Source: Bacteroides faecium
GTDB taxonomy: Bacteria; Bacteroidota; Bacteroidia; Bacteroidales; Bacteroidaceae
Length of the DNA: 64,000 bases
Direction of reading: 5' to 3'
NCBI RefSeq assembly: GCF_012113595.1
Contig: NZ_CP050831.1
Span: 930,001 to 994,000, forward strand
The position numbers and the translations under genes were made by a program. Positions 52,140 to 61,410 of the stretch are shown piece after piece. The notes below the pieces were generated by a model. It made no database searches. It was not told where the DNA came from and was given only the letters and a program-made list of their open reading frames with translations. Every line of letters begins with the position of its first letter. Within the stretch, counting starts at the first letter, position 1.

Positions 52140-54248
52140 TTACCAGCCAGCATGTTCTTTCTTATTTTCACACGAGTCAGTGTTGCGTTTCTTTTCATCA
52201 GTATAGTTCCACTCTATTTCATCCGTGTATTTTTTGCCATTATGTGTTGCAACGGCTTTTATTGTATTTTTACCTTTTACCAATATTACTTTATCAAAAA
52301 TATAATGCACGTTAGTATAACCTTTACGAATACCTGTCAATTCTTGACCATTGAGATAAACTGTCGGAGTACCAATATTCGAATAAACTGTAATTGAAGT
52401 CTGTTTTCGTTCACGATCATTATTACGACGTTGAGTCAGATATAGTACAGGCTCTTGACTCCAGTTAGCTTTATACCAATAAAAAGAATCCTTCTTAGTT
52501 TTCCGATCAAAAGTTATCAACCCTTTCATATTACGGGCGTGCACACCACCACGGCTCCACATCGGAACTGCAAAATCGAACATATTCCAAAGATAAGAAG
52601 CAATGATATAAGGATGCTTTTCTATGACTCCCCATTGATATTCATGAATTTTCGTCTGGAAAGTTTCTGGATAGTAATCTTTCCCCCAATTTAATGCGTC
52701 ACCGATATATTCTGTCTGATGCCTTATATTAGCATCTGCTCCATATTCCGTCAACATCAATTTCTGCCACGGATATTTCTCCTCCAACTCCTTCACCCAT
52801 GGTTCAATATCCTGCATTTTTTTCTCATACCATCCAAAATAGCGATTCATCCCTTGAATATCCGTATTTTGGTTGACCGGATGATCGGCTCGTCCATAAC
52901 CATTAACTGCCACAGTATAGCGATCAGGATCCTCTATCTTAGCAAGATTATGAAGTGCTTGTGTTAATCCGGCAGTGTATTCATGAGGCTGATATACTTC
53001 ATTATGTAATCCCCAAACATAGATAGAAGGGTGATTAAAACTCTGACGAATCAATTCACGCAGTTGCAACTGCGCATTCTCTGCCTCATATCCGGTCACA
53101 CGGTTTACAAAAGGAATTTCTGCCCAGATTATAAGTCCCAACGAATCACAACGAGAGTATATGTAATCTGATTGCTGATAATGAGCAAAACGAACAGTTG
53201 TAGCCCCTATATCCATAATCTGTGCCAAATCAAAATCATGTTCTTTATTGGATATAGCACTTCCCATTCCCCACCAATCCTGATGACGTGTTACACCGTA
53301 CATCGGATACTTTTCATCATTCAGATAAAAACCTTTACCAGCAATAATCTCAAACTTGCGAACTCCTAATGGCTGAATAACTTCATCAATTACTTTTCCA
53401 TTTGATATGAGACGTGAAACAATCTTATACAAATAGGGATCTTTGCGTCCTTGCCAAAGATGAGGTTTATCTATCTTAAAGTTTGAAAAATAAGTTTGTG
53501 TTCCTTGGGGAGTTAACTCTAAAGAAAGACGGTGAGAAGATACCTTTTTTCCCTCTTGTGTATAAAGAGTATTTTCAAGTATTACATCAGTTGGAGTAAG
53601 ACTACCATTATCCAATCCTATTTTTACAATAATATCCGCAGAACGTTTAGAAACATTCTTCTGAGTAATATACACACCCGGAGCAGCACAATCAGTAACT
53701 GTTATATTATTCTGTTCGGTTATAATGAGCCATACTGGACGATAAATACCACCGTATACACCGAAAAGGTTATGATTCACAGGAATAACATCCAGACGAG
53801 AAGCATTATCAACCTTTATCATGATTTCATTTTCTACTCCAAGTTTTATAGCTGATCCGATTTCATAGGCAAATGCACTGTAGCCTCCCTTATGTATTCC
53901 GACAAGCTTACCATTAACATATACCTCAGTGTTTGTGCCCACGCCTTCAAAACGAAGAAATAAACGCTTCCCCTTCAATTCCTCACCAAAAAACTGTTTC
54001 TTCTTGTAATAACCAATCCCCTGATAAAAAGAAGCAGCTTTCACTTGCATATCTTTAGCATTCCATGTATGTGGTAAACTGATTATTTCCCATTTTTCAT
54101 TTAATTGATCCACCACTTTTACCGGATCTTCGGAGAAAGGGCCACGTTTAAACAACCATCCTTCATTGAAAGAAGTCACTTCACGGGCAGTAAGAGTAAA
54201 AAACGGTCCGATAAACATTAATAAAATAAACGCAAATTTGAACTCCAT
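52140..54248 (-). CDS. Glycoside hydrolase family 2 (probable beta-galactosidase)
   Basis: A 702-residue secreted enzyme. Domains in order are a sugar-binding jelly roll (EVTSFNEGWLFKRG, FEGVGTNTEVYVNGKLVGIH), an immunoglobulin-like domain, the catalytic barrel and a short C-terminal domain. The acid/base Glu lies in GLHNEVYQ near residue 413, and the nucleophile Glu in MLTEYGAD near residue 502. The family includes beta-galactosidases, beta-glucuronidases and beta-mannosidases; context favours beta-galactosidase on host-type glycans. The ATG at 54248 gives a normal signal peptide. An ATG at 54341 would add 31 residues with a second hydrophobic stretch and seems less likely. Confidence 0.85.
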   Translation of the reverse strand: MEFKFAFILLMFIGPFFTLTAREVTSFNEGWLFKRGPFSEDPVKVVDQLNEKWEIISLPHTWNAKDMQVKAASFYQGIGYYKKKQFFGEELKGKRLFLRFEGVGTNTEVYVNGKLVGIHKGGYSAFAYEIGSAIKLGVENEIMIKVDNASRLDVIPVNHNLFGVYGGIYRPVWLIITEQNNITVTDCAAPGVYITQKNVSKRSADIIVKIGLDNGSLTPTDVILENTLYTQEGKKVSSHRLSLELTPQGTQTYFSNFKIDKPHLWQGRKDPYLYKIVSRLISNGKVIDEVIQPLGVRKFEIIAGKGFYLNDEKYPMYGVTRHQDWWGMGSAISNKEHDFDLAQIMDIGATTVRFAHYQQSDYIYSRCDSLGLIIWAEIPFVNRVTGYEAENAQLQLRELIRQSFNHPSIYVWGLHNEVYQPHEYTAGLTQALHNLAKIEDPDRYTVAVNGYGRADHPVNQNTDIQGMNRYFGWYEKKMQDIEPWVKELEEKYPWQKLMLTEYGADANIRHQTEYIGDALNWGKDYYPETFQTKIHEYQWGVIEKHPYIIASYLWNMFDFAVPMWSRGGVHARNMKGLITFDRKTKKDSFYWYKANWSQEPVLYLTQRRNNDRERKQTSITVYSNIGTPTVYLNGQELTGIRKGYTNVHYIFDKVILVKGKNTIKAVATHNGKKYTDEIEWNYTDEKKRNTDSCENKKEHAGW

Positions 54249-54584
54249 ATTATAGCTCTCTTTTTCTTTTAGAGATATACATAGGAAAGATAGTAATAAA
54301 CGCCAGACAGTAATTGGCATTCTTTTTTTTGTGCTTTTCATATGTGTTTAATTATTTTTGATGTTATGTATTAAAACTAAACTAAAGCACCGTAAAAGTA
54401 TAGAAGATATGGCACACCTATAAATACAAATATTGCAAAAAGCAAGCATTTGAATCCGCATGGAAAAAACGACTACCTATTATGGAAGATTTGGTCACAT
54501 TTTACCTCTTTCCATAATCTACCAAGCAGTTTCTTTATACAATAGCAGTAGAAGTCACGCACAAATTGATAATAAAAATCACAA
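54249..54584. other. Intergenic region between the HTCS and GH2 genes, with an inverted repeat
   Basis: This AT-rich interval should hold the promoter and the regulator-binding site for the operon. attatggaa at 54479-54487 and ttccataat at 54510-54518 form a perfect 9-bp inverted repeat with a 22-bp gap. No consensus -7 box was found on the minus strand. Confidence 0.45.
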
Positions 54585-57500
54585 TTACTCCTTTTTACTT
54601 TTTACAGTTTGTGGAGCAACTCCAAAAAATGATTTGAATGATTTACTGAAATAACGTGGAGAAGAAAATCCCAATCGTATAGAAACTTCTGAAATATTTA
54701 ATTCCGAATGATTTTTCAACAAAAACATAGCCTCATCCAATTTTACCTTTAGGATAAACTCATTCGGAGTTAATCCGGTTATCTGTTTGAACTGCATATA
54801 TAGTTTACTGCGCCCCATACACAGTTCAGAGGCAAGTGTGGTAACATCAAACGCCGGATTCTCAAAATTAGTTTTGATAATATTCACACATTTCGCCAAC
54901 AGTTCCTTGTCTCTCTCATTAATAGCCTCTGTCACTGGAGACTCTGTGATAGTTTTGCCTGCGTAATGTGCAATCAAACGCCTTTTATTATTAATCAGGT
55001 TATTACAACGAGCTACCAGCACTTTGACGTTGAATGGTTTCGTTACGTAATCATCCGCACCGAACATTAAGCCCTCAACAATATATTCGGCAGAAGTTTG
55101 AGCCGTTAATAAAATAACGGAAATGTGAGAAAGCTCCACATTAGTTTTAATTTTATAACATAGTTCTTTACCGGACATTTCGGGCATCATCACGTCACTT
55201 ACAATCAAATCCGGTTGTATTTGTCGTGCCATCTCCAATCCTTCTCGTCCATTATGTGCGATATAAACTTTATACATTGGTAAAAACAAATCTTCCAACA
55301 TAGATAATAATTCTTCATTATCATCTACCAAAAGAATTATAGGCTTGTCCTCTTCTTCTGTGTTTTCCAGTATCGCAAATTCTCCTGCTTCTTCCTCTAT
55401 GATTTGCTCAAAAGAAGGCATTGGAACAATTTCCGGGATAATAACAGATTCTTGTCCTTCCGTAACAGTCATTTCTTCATCGCTAAAATGCCGGTTCCCC
55501 AAAGGAAGAGACAAGGTAAACTTAGTTCCTTTTCCCACTGAACTTTCTACATCGATTTTTCCATGATGCATATTCATTATCCCCTTAGCTAACGCCAGTC
55601 CTATCCCTGTTCCTAATGTGAAAGAAGAAGAGGCGCTATCCGTCTGATAGAACCGTTCAAAAATCTTTGAAATATGTTCTACAGGAATACCGACTCCCGT
55701 ATCACACACTGAAACTACTGCCTGAGAAGTAACCTTCCTTACTTCGACCGTTATACTTCCTTTGTTGGGAGTATACTTAAAGGCATTCGACAATAAATTA
55801 AAAATAACTTTTTGCAGTTGCCGGGAATCAAACCAAACAGAAATTGTTTCTTCGACATAATCAAAACGATAAGTAATTTCCTTTTTTTGTGCATATTCAT
55901 AGAAGCACATATAAATTTGGCGGGTAAAGGCAACCAAATTCTGCTCTTCAACCTTAAGTTTCAGATAACCTTGCTCTTGCTTGCGAAAATCAAGTAACTC
56001 TGATATCAGATTCCGCATATGCCAGGCATTCTTATAGATACGAAGGATACGATTATAGATAGTTGTACCTAAATCCATCTGCATCAACACTTCAATCTGC
56101 CCTAGAATAAGCGTTAATGGAGTGCGAAATTCGTGAGATATATTAGTAAAAAAACGCAGTTTTATCTGATTCAATTCTTCTATGCGCTCTTTTTCTTTCC
56201 TTTCAAACTCCAAAGAGGATTTTAAAGCAGCTTGGCGGGTTTTGAAACGGATAAAAGCAAACATCAACCCAGCCAAACAAAGGAAATAAAAGAGATATGC
56301 CCACATAGTCGCATAAAAAGGGGCAGAAACATGTATATTCAAACCGATTTCCTCTTTTATATTATCCAACGGCCGGATTCTAAGCGTATAATCACCGGAA
56401 GGTAAGTTCGTATAAGCTATTGCCGTACTGGTTGTTTGTGTCCAAACTTTATCAAAACCATCCAAGTGATATTCAAACAAACGGTTACGGTCATCATTAT
56501 AATTAAAGGTAGCAAATTCAACAGTTATATTATTCTGTTGATAGCCTAAATAAATATCCGTTGTTTTTGCTAATATATCAGTCAAAATGCCAGACCGGTC
56601 ATTAGGATAAATCTCTTGATTGAAAATAAACAGCTTATCAAAACTCAATAGATTCTTAGAAAGCGATGCATATAAAGATTGCCTTTGAAACAGAGCCAGA
56701 CCATTAGTTCCACTAATAAAAAGAGTCCCATTTTCATTCAAATATAAAGCAGATCCTTGGCTATAAGTCTGATTGAACGGATGATATGTATTTTCAACTA
56801 CTCCCTTCTCACGGTTAAAGACAGAGAGTCCCTTTCCATGAAGGATAAACAAACAATTATCTTCAACTGATTCGCAAATATAATAACAATAATCACTTGG
56901 AAGACATTGATTGGTGGTACTGTAAGATTTAAACGATTGCTCTTTCTCCAAATATTCATATATACCCGAACCTATCGTACAAAAGAAAACAGTCCCTTTA
57001 CTATCTTCAAAGATATGAACAACTTTAAATCTGCCAATCGTAGACGGATTATTGGCATCTGTCACATATTGAGTAATATTTGAAGAAGGCAGGTCGACAC
57101 AAATGACTCCTCCATTAGCCAAAGCCAACCATATACGTTGCCGGCTATCAATCAGGAATGTTTCAAAAGCATATTTCCGGCTCAGTAGTTTTCGGATATC
57201 CGTATCATCCGAAAGTGGTGAGAACTTTTCAGTGACCGGATCCATAAAAACAGCACCGCCTTGTGTTAACAAAGCAAGCCCATTTTTATATCCTTGAATA
57301 TCATTCACAATCTCATGTGGCAATGATGTAGAATCACCTTCTATATGATGAAGGGCATATCCTTTATTTGATTTTATATCCAATACAAACAAACCGCCAA
57401 GATGACTGCCGACATATAATCGCCCATCCTCTTTCCGATAAAATATTGACTTCAGAGTATTGCTGCCCACACTACCAATATCACCTTCGCGATGTTGGTA

Positions 57501-58610
57501 TCGGGTAAAAATTCCAGTATCTGCATTATAGCAATTGAGTCCTCCCCCCTCTGTGCAAATCCATAGTTTCCCCTCACTGTCCTCTGTCATCTTCCCGACA
57601 ACAGGAAAACTCAGACAGTCTTCCTGTAAAGGCTCAGCATAATAAAAATGATTACTTGTCTTGCTGGGATTGAAAACATTCACACCACCATAATAAGTTC
57701 CTACCCAAATATTACCTTGCATATCTTTATGAAGCGATAAAACCGAGTGGTGGCTCAATGTATTTGGAGAATCACCATAACGTGTATAATGACTCCATTT
57801 ATCTGTTACAGGATCATAACAATCAAGCCCACGAAAGCTACCGACCCAAATACGTTTGAAATCATCTTCCAATACGCAGCGGATCTGATTATCCGATAAT
57901 TCATCCTTCCCTGAAGAACTTGTATATTGTGTTATTTCCTTATTAGCCGAAACTCTATATAGTCCGTTCCAAGTACCCACCCAAATATTTCCGGCACTAT
58001 CTCCCGAAATACACCGATTACCTCTATTAAACGAAAGTAATACATTCTGTTGAGACGGATTTTTACGTGAAACAGCAACCAAATGGTTTGTAACAGTCCA
58101 TATCGTATTTTCATCTACATACAAAGCTCCTCCCGAACCTACCCCGTTCTGTAATTGGGTTACAAAAGTTAAATCGGGACTTTCTGCTGTATAATAGTAG
58201 ATACCCGATGTACAGCTTGCCCATAAAGTATCTCCTTTACAGAAAAGATCTCTCACATCATTCCGACGTAAACAAGTGAACTGCTCCTTAAAAATATCAA
58301 ACTTTATCAGATCATTACCTGAACGAATATATATTTTCCCTTTCTTATCTCCACATATCTCATTGATTTCATTATTCGTCAAACCTTCATTTCCCTGTGA
58401 CGGACGGAATACTTTTACATCTTTGCCATTATATCTGTTCAATCCTTCTGAGGTGCCTAACCATATTGCGCCTAATTCATCTTGGTAGATAGAAAATATG
58501 CAAACCTGAGATAATCCATCAGAAACTCCCAGATGCTTAAAGTAATGGTTTTTAGCATCCACCACTATAATACATAAAAGACTCAAGAGAAAAAGAAAGT
58601 TTCTTTTCAT
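54585..58610 (-). CDS. Hybrid two-component system regulator (HTCS)
   Basis: A 1341-residue one-protein two-component system. The periplasmic part consists of about 14 Reg_prop blades (IWLGTSEGLNRYNG, IWVGSFRGLDCYD, IWVGTYYGGVNVFNPS) and a Y_Y_Y domain (near 690-770; FEYHLDGFDKVW). One transmembrane helix follows (MWAYLFYFLCLAGLMFAFIR), then the kinase with its phospho-His near residue 825 in FTNISHEFRTPL, the ATPase domain (DTGVGIPVEHISKIFERFYQ), a receiver domain with Asp near 1140 in DLIVSDVMMPEMSG, and an AraC-type DNA-binding domain from about 1235. It senses an oligosaccharide and activates the downstream locus. It is the first minus-strand gene of the locus. Confidence 0.95.
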   Translation of the reverse strand: MKRNFLFLLSLLCIIVVDAKNHYFKHLGVSDGLSQVCIFSIYQDELGAIWLGTSEGLNRYNGKDVKVFRPSQGNEGLTNNEINEICGDKKGKIYIRSGNDLIKFDIFKEQFTCLRRNDVRDLFCKGDTLWASCTSGIYYYTAESPDLTFVTQLQNGVGSGGALYVDENTIWTVTNHLVAVSRKNPSQQNVLLSFNRGNRCISGDSAGNIWVGTWNGLYRVSANKEITQYTSSSGKDELSDNQIRCVLEDDFKRIWVGSFRGLDCYDPVTDKWSHYTRYGDSPNTLSHHSVLSLHKDMQGNIWVGTYYGGVNVFNPSKTSNHFYYAEPLQEDCLSFPVVGKMTEDSEGKLWICTEGGGLNCYNADTGIFTRYQHREGDIGSVGSNTLKSIFYRKEDGRLYVGSHLGGLFVLDIKSNKGYALHHIEGDSTSLPHEIVNDIQGYKNGLALLTQGGAVFMDPVTEKFSPLSDDTDIRKLLSRKYAFETFLIDSRQRIWLALANGGVICVDLPSSNITQYVTDANNPSTIGRFKVVHIFEDSKGTVFFCTIGSGIYEYLEKEQSFKSYSTTNQCLPSDYCYYICESVEDNCLFILHGKGLSVFNREKGVVENTYHPFNQTYSQGSALYLNENGTLFISGTNGLALFQRQSLYASLSKNLLSFDKLFIFNQEIYPNDRSGILTDILAKTTDIYLGYQQNNITVEFATFNYNDDRNRLFEYHLDGFDKVWTQTTSTAIAYTNLPSGDYTLRIRPLDNIKEEIGLNIHVSAPFYATMWAYLFYFLCLAGLMFAFIRFKTRQAALKSSLEFERKEKERIEELNQIKLRFFTNISHEFRTPLTLILGQIEVLMQMDLGTTIYNRILRIYKNAWHMRNLISELLDFRKQEQGYLKLKVEEQNLVAFTRQIYMCFYEYAQKKEITYRFDYVEETISVWFDSRQLQKVIFNLLSNAFKYTPNKGSITVEVRKVTSQAVVSVCDTGVGIPVEHISKIFERFYQTDSASSSFTLGTGIGLALAKGIMNMHHGKIDVESSVGKGTKFTLSLPLGNRHFSDEEMTVTEGQESVIIPEIVPMPSFEQIIEEEAGEFAILENTEEEDKPIILLVDDNEELLSMLEDLFLPMYKVYIAHNGREGLEMARQIQPDLIVSDVMMPEMSGKELCYKIKTNVELSHISVILLTAQTSAEYIVEGLMFGADDYVTKPFNVKVLVARCNNLINNKRRLIAHYAGKTITESPVTEAINERDKELLAKCVNIIKTNFENPAFDVTTLASELCMGRSKLYMQFKQITGLTPNEFILKVKLDEAMFLLKNHSELNISEVSIRLGFSSPRYFSKSFKSFFGVAPQTVKSKKE

Positions 58611-58636
58611 GCAATATATAATTATATAACAGGCTA

Positions 58637-58644
58637 CAAAAATA
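58637..58644 (-). promoter_or_regulatory. Putative -7 box of the HTCS gene
   Basis: The minus strand reads TATTTTTG, 26 bp before the HTCS start. The -33 region has no clean TTTG at the usual spacing. Confidence 0.4.
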
Positions 58645-58865
58645 CAAATAATACTTAATTATTACTTCAATACTTCGTCTTTTTATATCATACGTATTAC
58701 CAATTAACAGTACATATTTGACGATTCTTGCTAAAATACAGTCTTACAGTATTTTTCTCTAAAAAAGTTATAGTCATTTATTTCTAAAAATATATCTTTG
58801 CCACAAACTAAAAGAAAAATTGGATGTTTAACTCATTTTCATATCGTAAGGATTCCGTTCTGTAA

Positions 58866-58899
58866 ATAATCTGTAAGCCTTCCTCTCTTTACAGATTAT
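58866..58899. other. Hairpin in the HTCS-methyltransferase intergenic region
   Basis: ataatctgtaa at 58866-58876 and ttacagattat at 58889-58899 form a perfect 11-bp stem with a 12-base loop. It lies upstream of the putative -7 box of the methyltransferase gene and could be an operator or a stability element. The rest of 58611-59031 shows only the two putative promoters. Confidence 0.55.
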
Positions 58900-58939
58900 C
58901 CCTTATGTTTTCTGGCATATTCATGCCGGAGTTATCTTT

Positions 58940-58947
58940 TATATTTG
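58940..58947 (+). promoter_or_regulatory. Putative -7 box before the methyltransferase gene
   Basis: TATATTTG matches TAnnTTTG, 84 bp before the ATG at 59032. No clear -33 element was found. Confidence 0.35.
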
Positions 58948-59031
58948 AATTTTTAAACAATTTGTATGGCCAAATACTCATAAGCATCATTGTATGCCTC
59001 CATTTGCTATACACTTAAAACATTAAAAACA

Positions 59032-59805
59032 ATGAGTAACGAATTAAAGTCAATCCACGATTTCGATTTTACAATGATATGTAACTACTTCAAGTTATTA
59101 GAACGTCAAGGTCCCGGAAGTCCCGAAGTCACACAAAAAGCCGTAAGTTTCATCAACGAGCTGTCAGACGAGGCCAGAATAGCCGATATTGGTTGCGGCA
59201 CAGGCGGACAGACTATGGCATTGGCCAACTATACGAAAGGACAGATTACAGGCATCGACCTTTTTCCCGATTTTATCGAGATATTCAACAGAAATGCAAC
59301 TGAATTACATTGCGAAGACAGAGTAAAAGGCATTGTCGGTTCAATGGACAATCTGCCGTTTCAAGCTGAAGAACTCGATTTAATCTGGTCGGAAGGCGCT
59401 ATCTATAATATAGGATTCGAACGTGGCATGAATGAATGGAACAGATTCCTTAAAAAAGGCGGATTCATCGCTGTAACGGAAGCATCCTGGTTTACTCCGG
59501 AACGTCCCGCTGAGATAGAAGACTTCTGGATGGCTAATTATCCGGAAATCGATACGATTCCGAATAAAATAGCACAAATGGAGAAAGCCGGATATACGCT
59601 GACTGCCCATTTCATTTTACCGGAAAACTGTTGGATAGAACACTTCTATGCTCCCCAATTCCCGGCTCAGGAAGCTTTTCTGAAGGAATATTCGGGAAAT
59701 GCCGCGGCCGCTGACCTCATTGCCGGACAGCGATACGAAGAGAGCCTATATTATAAGTATAAAGAATACTATGGTTATGTATTCTATATAGGACAAAAAA
59801 GATAA
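59032..59805 (+). CDS. Class I SAM-dependent methyltransferase
   Basis: A 257-residue cytoplasmic enzyme. Motif I is IADIGCGTGGQTMALA near residue 50, with the acidic end of strand 2 in GIDLFPDFI and motif IV-like LDLIWSEGAIYNIGFERG near 120. The fold is that of small-molecule methyltransferases (Methyltransf_11/25). The substrate is unknown. The ATG at 59032 was chosen because conserved sequence starts there; an upstream in-frame ATG at 58990 adds an unlikely segment. A hairpin terminator follows, then a short AraC-type regulator. Confidence 0.85.
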   Translation: MSNELKSIHDFDFTMICNYFKLLERQGPGSPEVTQKAVSFINELSDEARIADIGCGTGGQTMALANYTKGQITGIDLFPDFIEIFNRNATELHCEDRVKGIVGSMDNLPFQAEELDLIWSEGAIYNIGFERGMNEWNRFLKKGGFIAVTEASWFTPERPAEIEDFWMANYPEIDTIPNKIAQMEKAGYTLTAHFILPENCWIEHFYAPQFPAQEAFLKEYSGNAAAADLIAGQRYEESLYYKYKEYYGYVFYIGQKR

Positions 59806-59813
59806 TTACCATC

Positions 59814-59851
59814 TGCCGGAGAAGTTAGCAAGATAGGATAACTCTCCGGCA
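59814..59851 (+). terminator. Hairpin after the methyltransferase gene
   Basis: tgccggag at 59814-59821 pairs with ctccggca at 59844-59851, and the inner agtta/taact adds five pairs. The downstream sequence is only moderately T-rich, so termination may be partial. Confidence 0.5.
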
Positions 59852-59879
59852 CTTATTATCCTTTACTTTGCAAAAAGAT

Positions 59880-60230
59880 ATGGAAACGAAAGAACTAAAT
59901 AGGCAAGAATACCAATTACGGATTAATAAAGTCACAGACTATATCCATAATAATATAGACCAGCCGCTCTCCTTACAGAAAATGGCCGGTATCGCATGCT
60001 TTTCGCCTTTCCACTTCCATCGTGTTTTTACATTTCTGACAGGGGAAACACCTACGGATTATATCAAACGCACCCGGATTGAAAAAGCAGCATTATTATT
60101 AAAACAAGACAAGGAACTTTCTGCCACCGAAGTTGCCCGCCTTTGCGGTTTTAGCAGCCTTTCACTATTAAGCCGCAACTTCAGACAATATTTCAATGTG
60201 ACTATTCGCGAGTTCCGCTCACATACATAA
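59880..60230 (+). CDS. Short AraC-type transcriptional regulator (DNA-binding domain only)
   Basis: A 116-residue protein that is essentially one AraC/XylS DNA-binding domain: the first helix-turn-helix around LSLQKMAGIACFSPFHFHRV, and the second around SATEVARLCGFSSLSLLSRN with the terminal F-R-Q-Y-F pattern. No ligand-binding domain is present, so it may resemble MarA/SoxS-type regulators in being controlled by its own level. Neighbours are a methyltransferase and a 72-residue protein 14 bp downstream, the latter probably co-transcribed. The ATG at 59880 is preferred; a TTG at 59868 is in frame. Confidence 0.87.
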   Translation: METKELNRQEYQLRINKVTDYIHNNIDQPLSLQKMAGIACFSPFHFHRVFTFLTGETPTDYIKRTRIEKAALLLKQDKELSATEVARLCGFSSLSLLSRNFRQYFNVTIREFRSHT

Positions 60231-60244
60231 AACTTTAAAAGAAC

Positions 60245-60463
60245 ATGGAAAATAAGATTTTAATTTTTCGGACTTCTATCACCAAAAGAAGCGATGTCAA
60301 GCGCATCGGGAAACTTCTGGCACAATATCCTCAAATCAACAAATGGAATGTGGATTTTGAGGACTGGGAGAAAATATTAAGAATCGAGTGCAGCGGCGTC
60401 ACTGCACTCGAAATTTCGGAAACACTCCGGAATAATCATATTTTTGCCACTGAGTTGGAATAA
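60245..60463 (+). CDS. Small ferredoxin-fold protein resembling HMA domains without the metal motif
   Basis: A 72-residue protein. The strand-helix-strand layout (ILIFRTSITKRSDVKRIGKL, then INKWNVDFEDWEKILRIECS, then the helix and ATELE end) resembles heavy-metal-associated domains of copper chaperones. The CxxC metal loop is absent: the corresponding loop reads TSITKRSD. It is therefore unlikely to carry copper. Its position 14 bp after the short AraC regulator suggests co-expression. Function unknown. Confidence 0.65.
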   Translation: MENKILIFRTSITKRSDVKRIGKLLAQYPQINKWNVDFEDWEKILRIECSGVTALEISETLRNNHIFATELE

Positions 60464-60477
60464 GAACAGGAAAAGGC

Positions 60478-61176
60478 TCAGACACCCAACAACTGTTTCA
60501 ACTCAGCCACTCCTTCAGAAGCTCCCTTCTGAATCACATGTATCGGACGGGAAGTATGTGTATCTACCGGTTTCGGGTCAATCAGATACACCTCTGCTCC
60601 TCTCGGTACATAATGAAGCAATCCCGCAGCAGGATACACATTGAGCGAAGTGCCGATAATTACGAAAATATCCGCTTTCTCCACATATTGAATGGCTGTC
60701 TCTATTTCAGGAACCGCCTCACCGAACCATACTATAAAAGGCCGCAGTTGTGTTCCGTCTCCTGCCTTGTCTCCAAGTTTCACCTCGTATTCTTCAGGCT
60801 TCAGTTCCTTTATATAATGGGAATTATAAGGGTCACGGCTGGAACATACTTTTGTCAATTCTCCATGCAGATGAATAATATGACTGCTCCCGGCTCTTTC
60901 GTGCAAGTTATCAATATTCTGTGTTACCACCGTCACTTTAAAATCCTTTTCCAGTTCCGCCAACAATTCGTGCCCACGATTCGGCGTCACATCCAACAAC
61001 TGTTTCCGGCGTTCATTATAAAAGTTTATCACCAATGCCGGGTCCCGCTGATATCCTTCCGGAGTAGCAACCTGCTCCACCGGATACCGGTCCCACAGAC
61101 CACCTGCATCCCTAAACGTACTGATTCCACTCTCGGCACTCATGCCTGCGCCCGTCAAAATTACCAGATTCTTCAT
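60478..61176 (-). CDS. Sir2-family NAD-dependent protein deacylase
   Basis: A 232-residue sirtuin. Visible motifs are GAGMSAESGISTFRDAGGLW (NAD binding), TQNIDNLHERAG, the catalytic His in HLHGEL, FIVWFGEAVPE and the late GTSLNVYPAAGLL. The zinc-ribbon cysteines of most sirtuins are missing: the insert between HLHGEL and FIVWFGE has only one Cys. This pattern occurs in a bacterial sirtuin subgroup without structural zinc. It removes acyl groups from lysines using NAD. The ATG at 61176 was chosen because it starts the conserved sequence; the upstream in-frame ATG at 61212 adds 12 residues. Confidence 0.9.
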   Translation of the reverse strand: MKNLVILTGAGMSAESGISTFRDAGGLWDRYPVEQVATPEGYQRDPALVINFYNERRKQLLDVTPNRGHELLAELEKDFKVTVVTQNIDNLHERAGSSHIIHLHGELTKVCSSRDPYNSHYIKELKPEEYEVKLGDKAGDGTQLRPFIVWFGEAVPEIETAIQYVEKADIFVIIGTSLNVYPAAGLLHYVPRGAEVYLIDPKPVDTHTSRPIHVIQKGASEGVAELKQLLGV

Positions 61177-61325
61177 ATTTGTTCCTCCTTCTGTTCGTTT
61201 TAAGATATACAAATGTAATCAGAATCATCGGAACGAAAGAATAAATTATCCAAAGAAAAGAGGGTAACTTTCACGGATATAAGAATTTTTAAATACCAAA
61301 TGCTAAATCATTCAAATAAAACACG

Positions 61326-61333
61326 TACTTTTG
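61326..61333 (+). promoter_or_regulatory. Putative -7 box before the FKBP pair
   Basis: TACTTTTG matches TAnnTTTG, 77 bp before the first FKBP start. The predicted transcript has a leader with a hairpin and a 15-codon frame. Confidence 0.45.
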
Positions 61334-61353
61334 CGATTCATAAATTTGCAATT

Positions 61354-61392
61354 GATTGAAAGCTAAAACTATGAAGGTGATGCCTTTCAATC
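61354..61392 (+). other. Leader hairpin overlapping a 15-codon upstream frame
   Basis: gattgaaag at 61354-61362 pairs perfectly with ctttcaatc at 61384-61392. Within this span an ATG at 61371 opens 15 codons ending in TAA at 61416-61418, which overlaps the FKBP start at 61411 by 8 bases. This could couple or control translation of the FKBP gene. Confidence 0.45.
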
Positions 61393-61410
61393 GCCAACAA
61401 AAAACATTAT

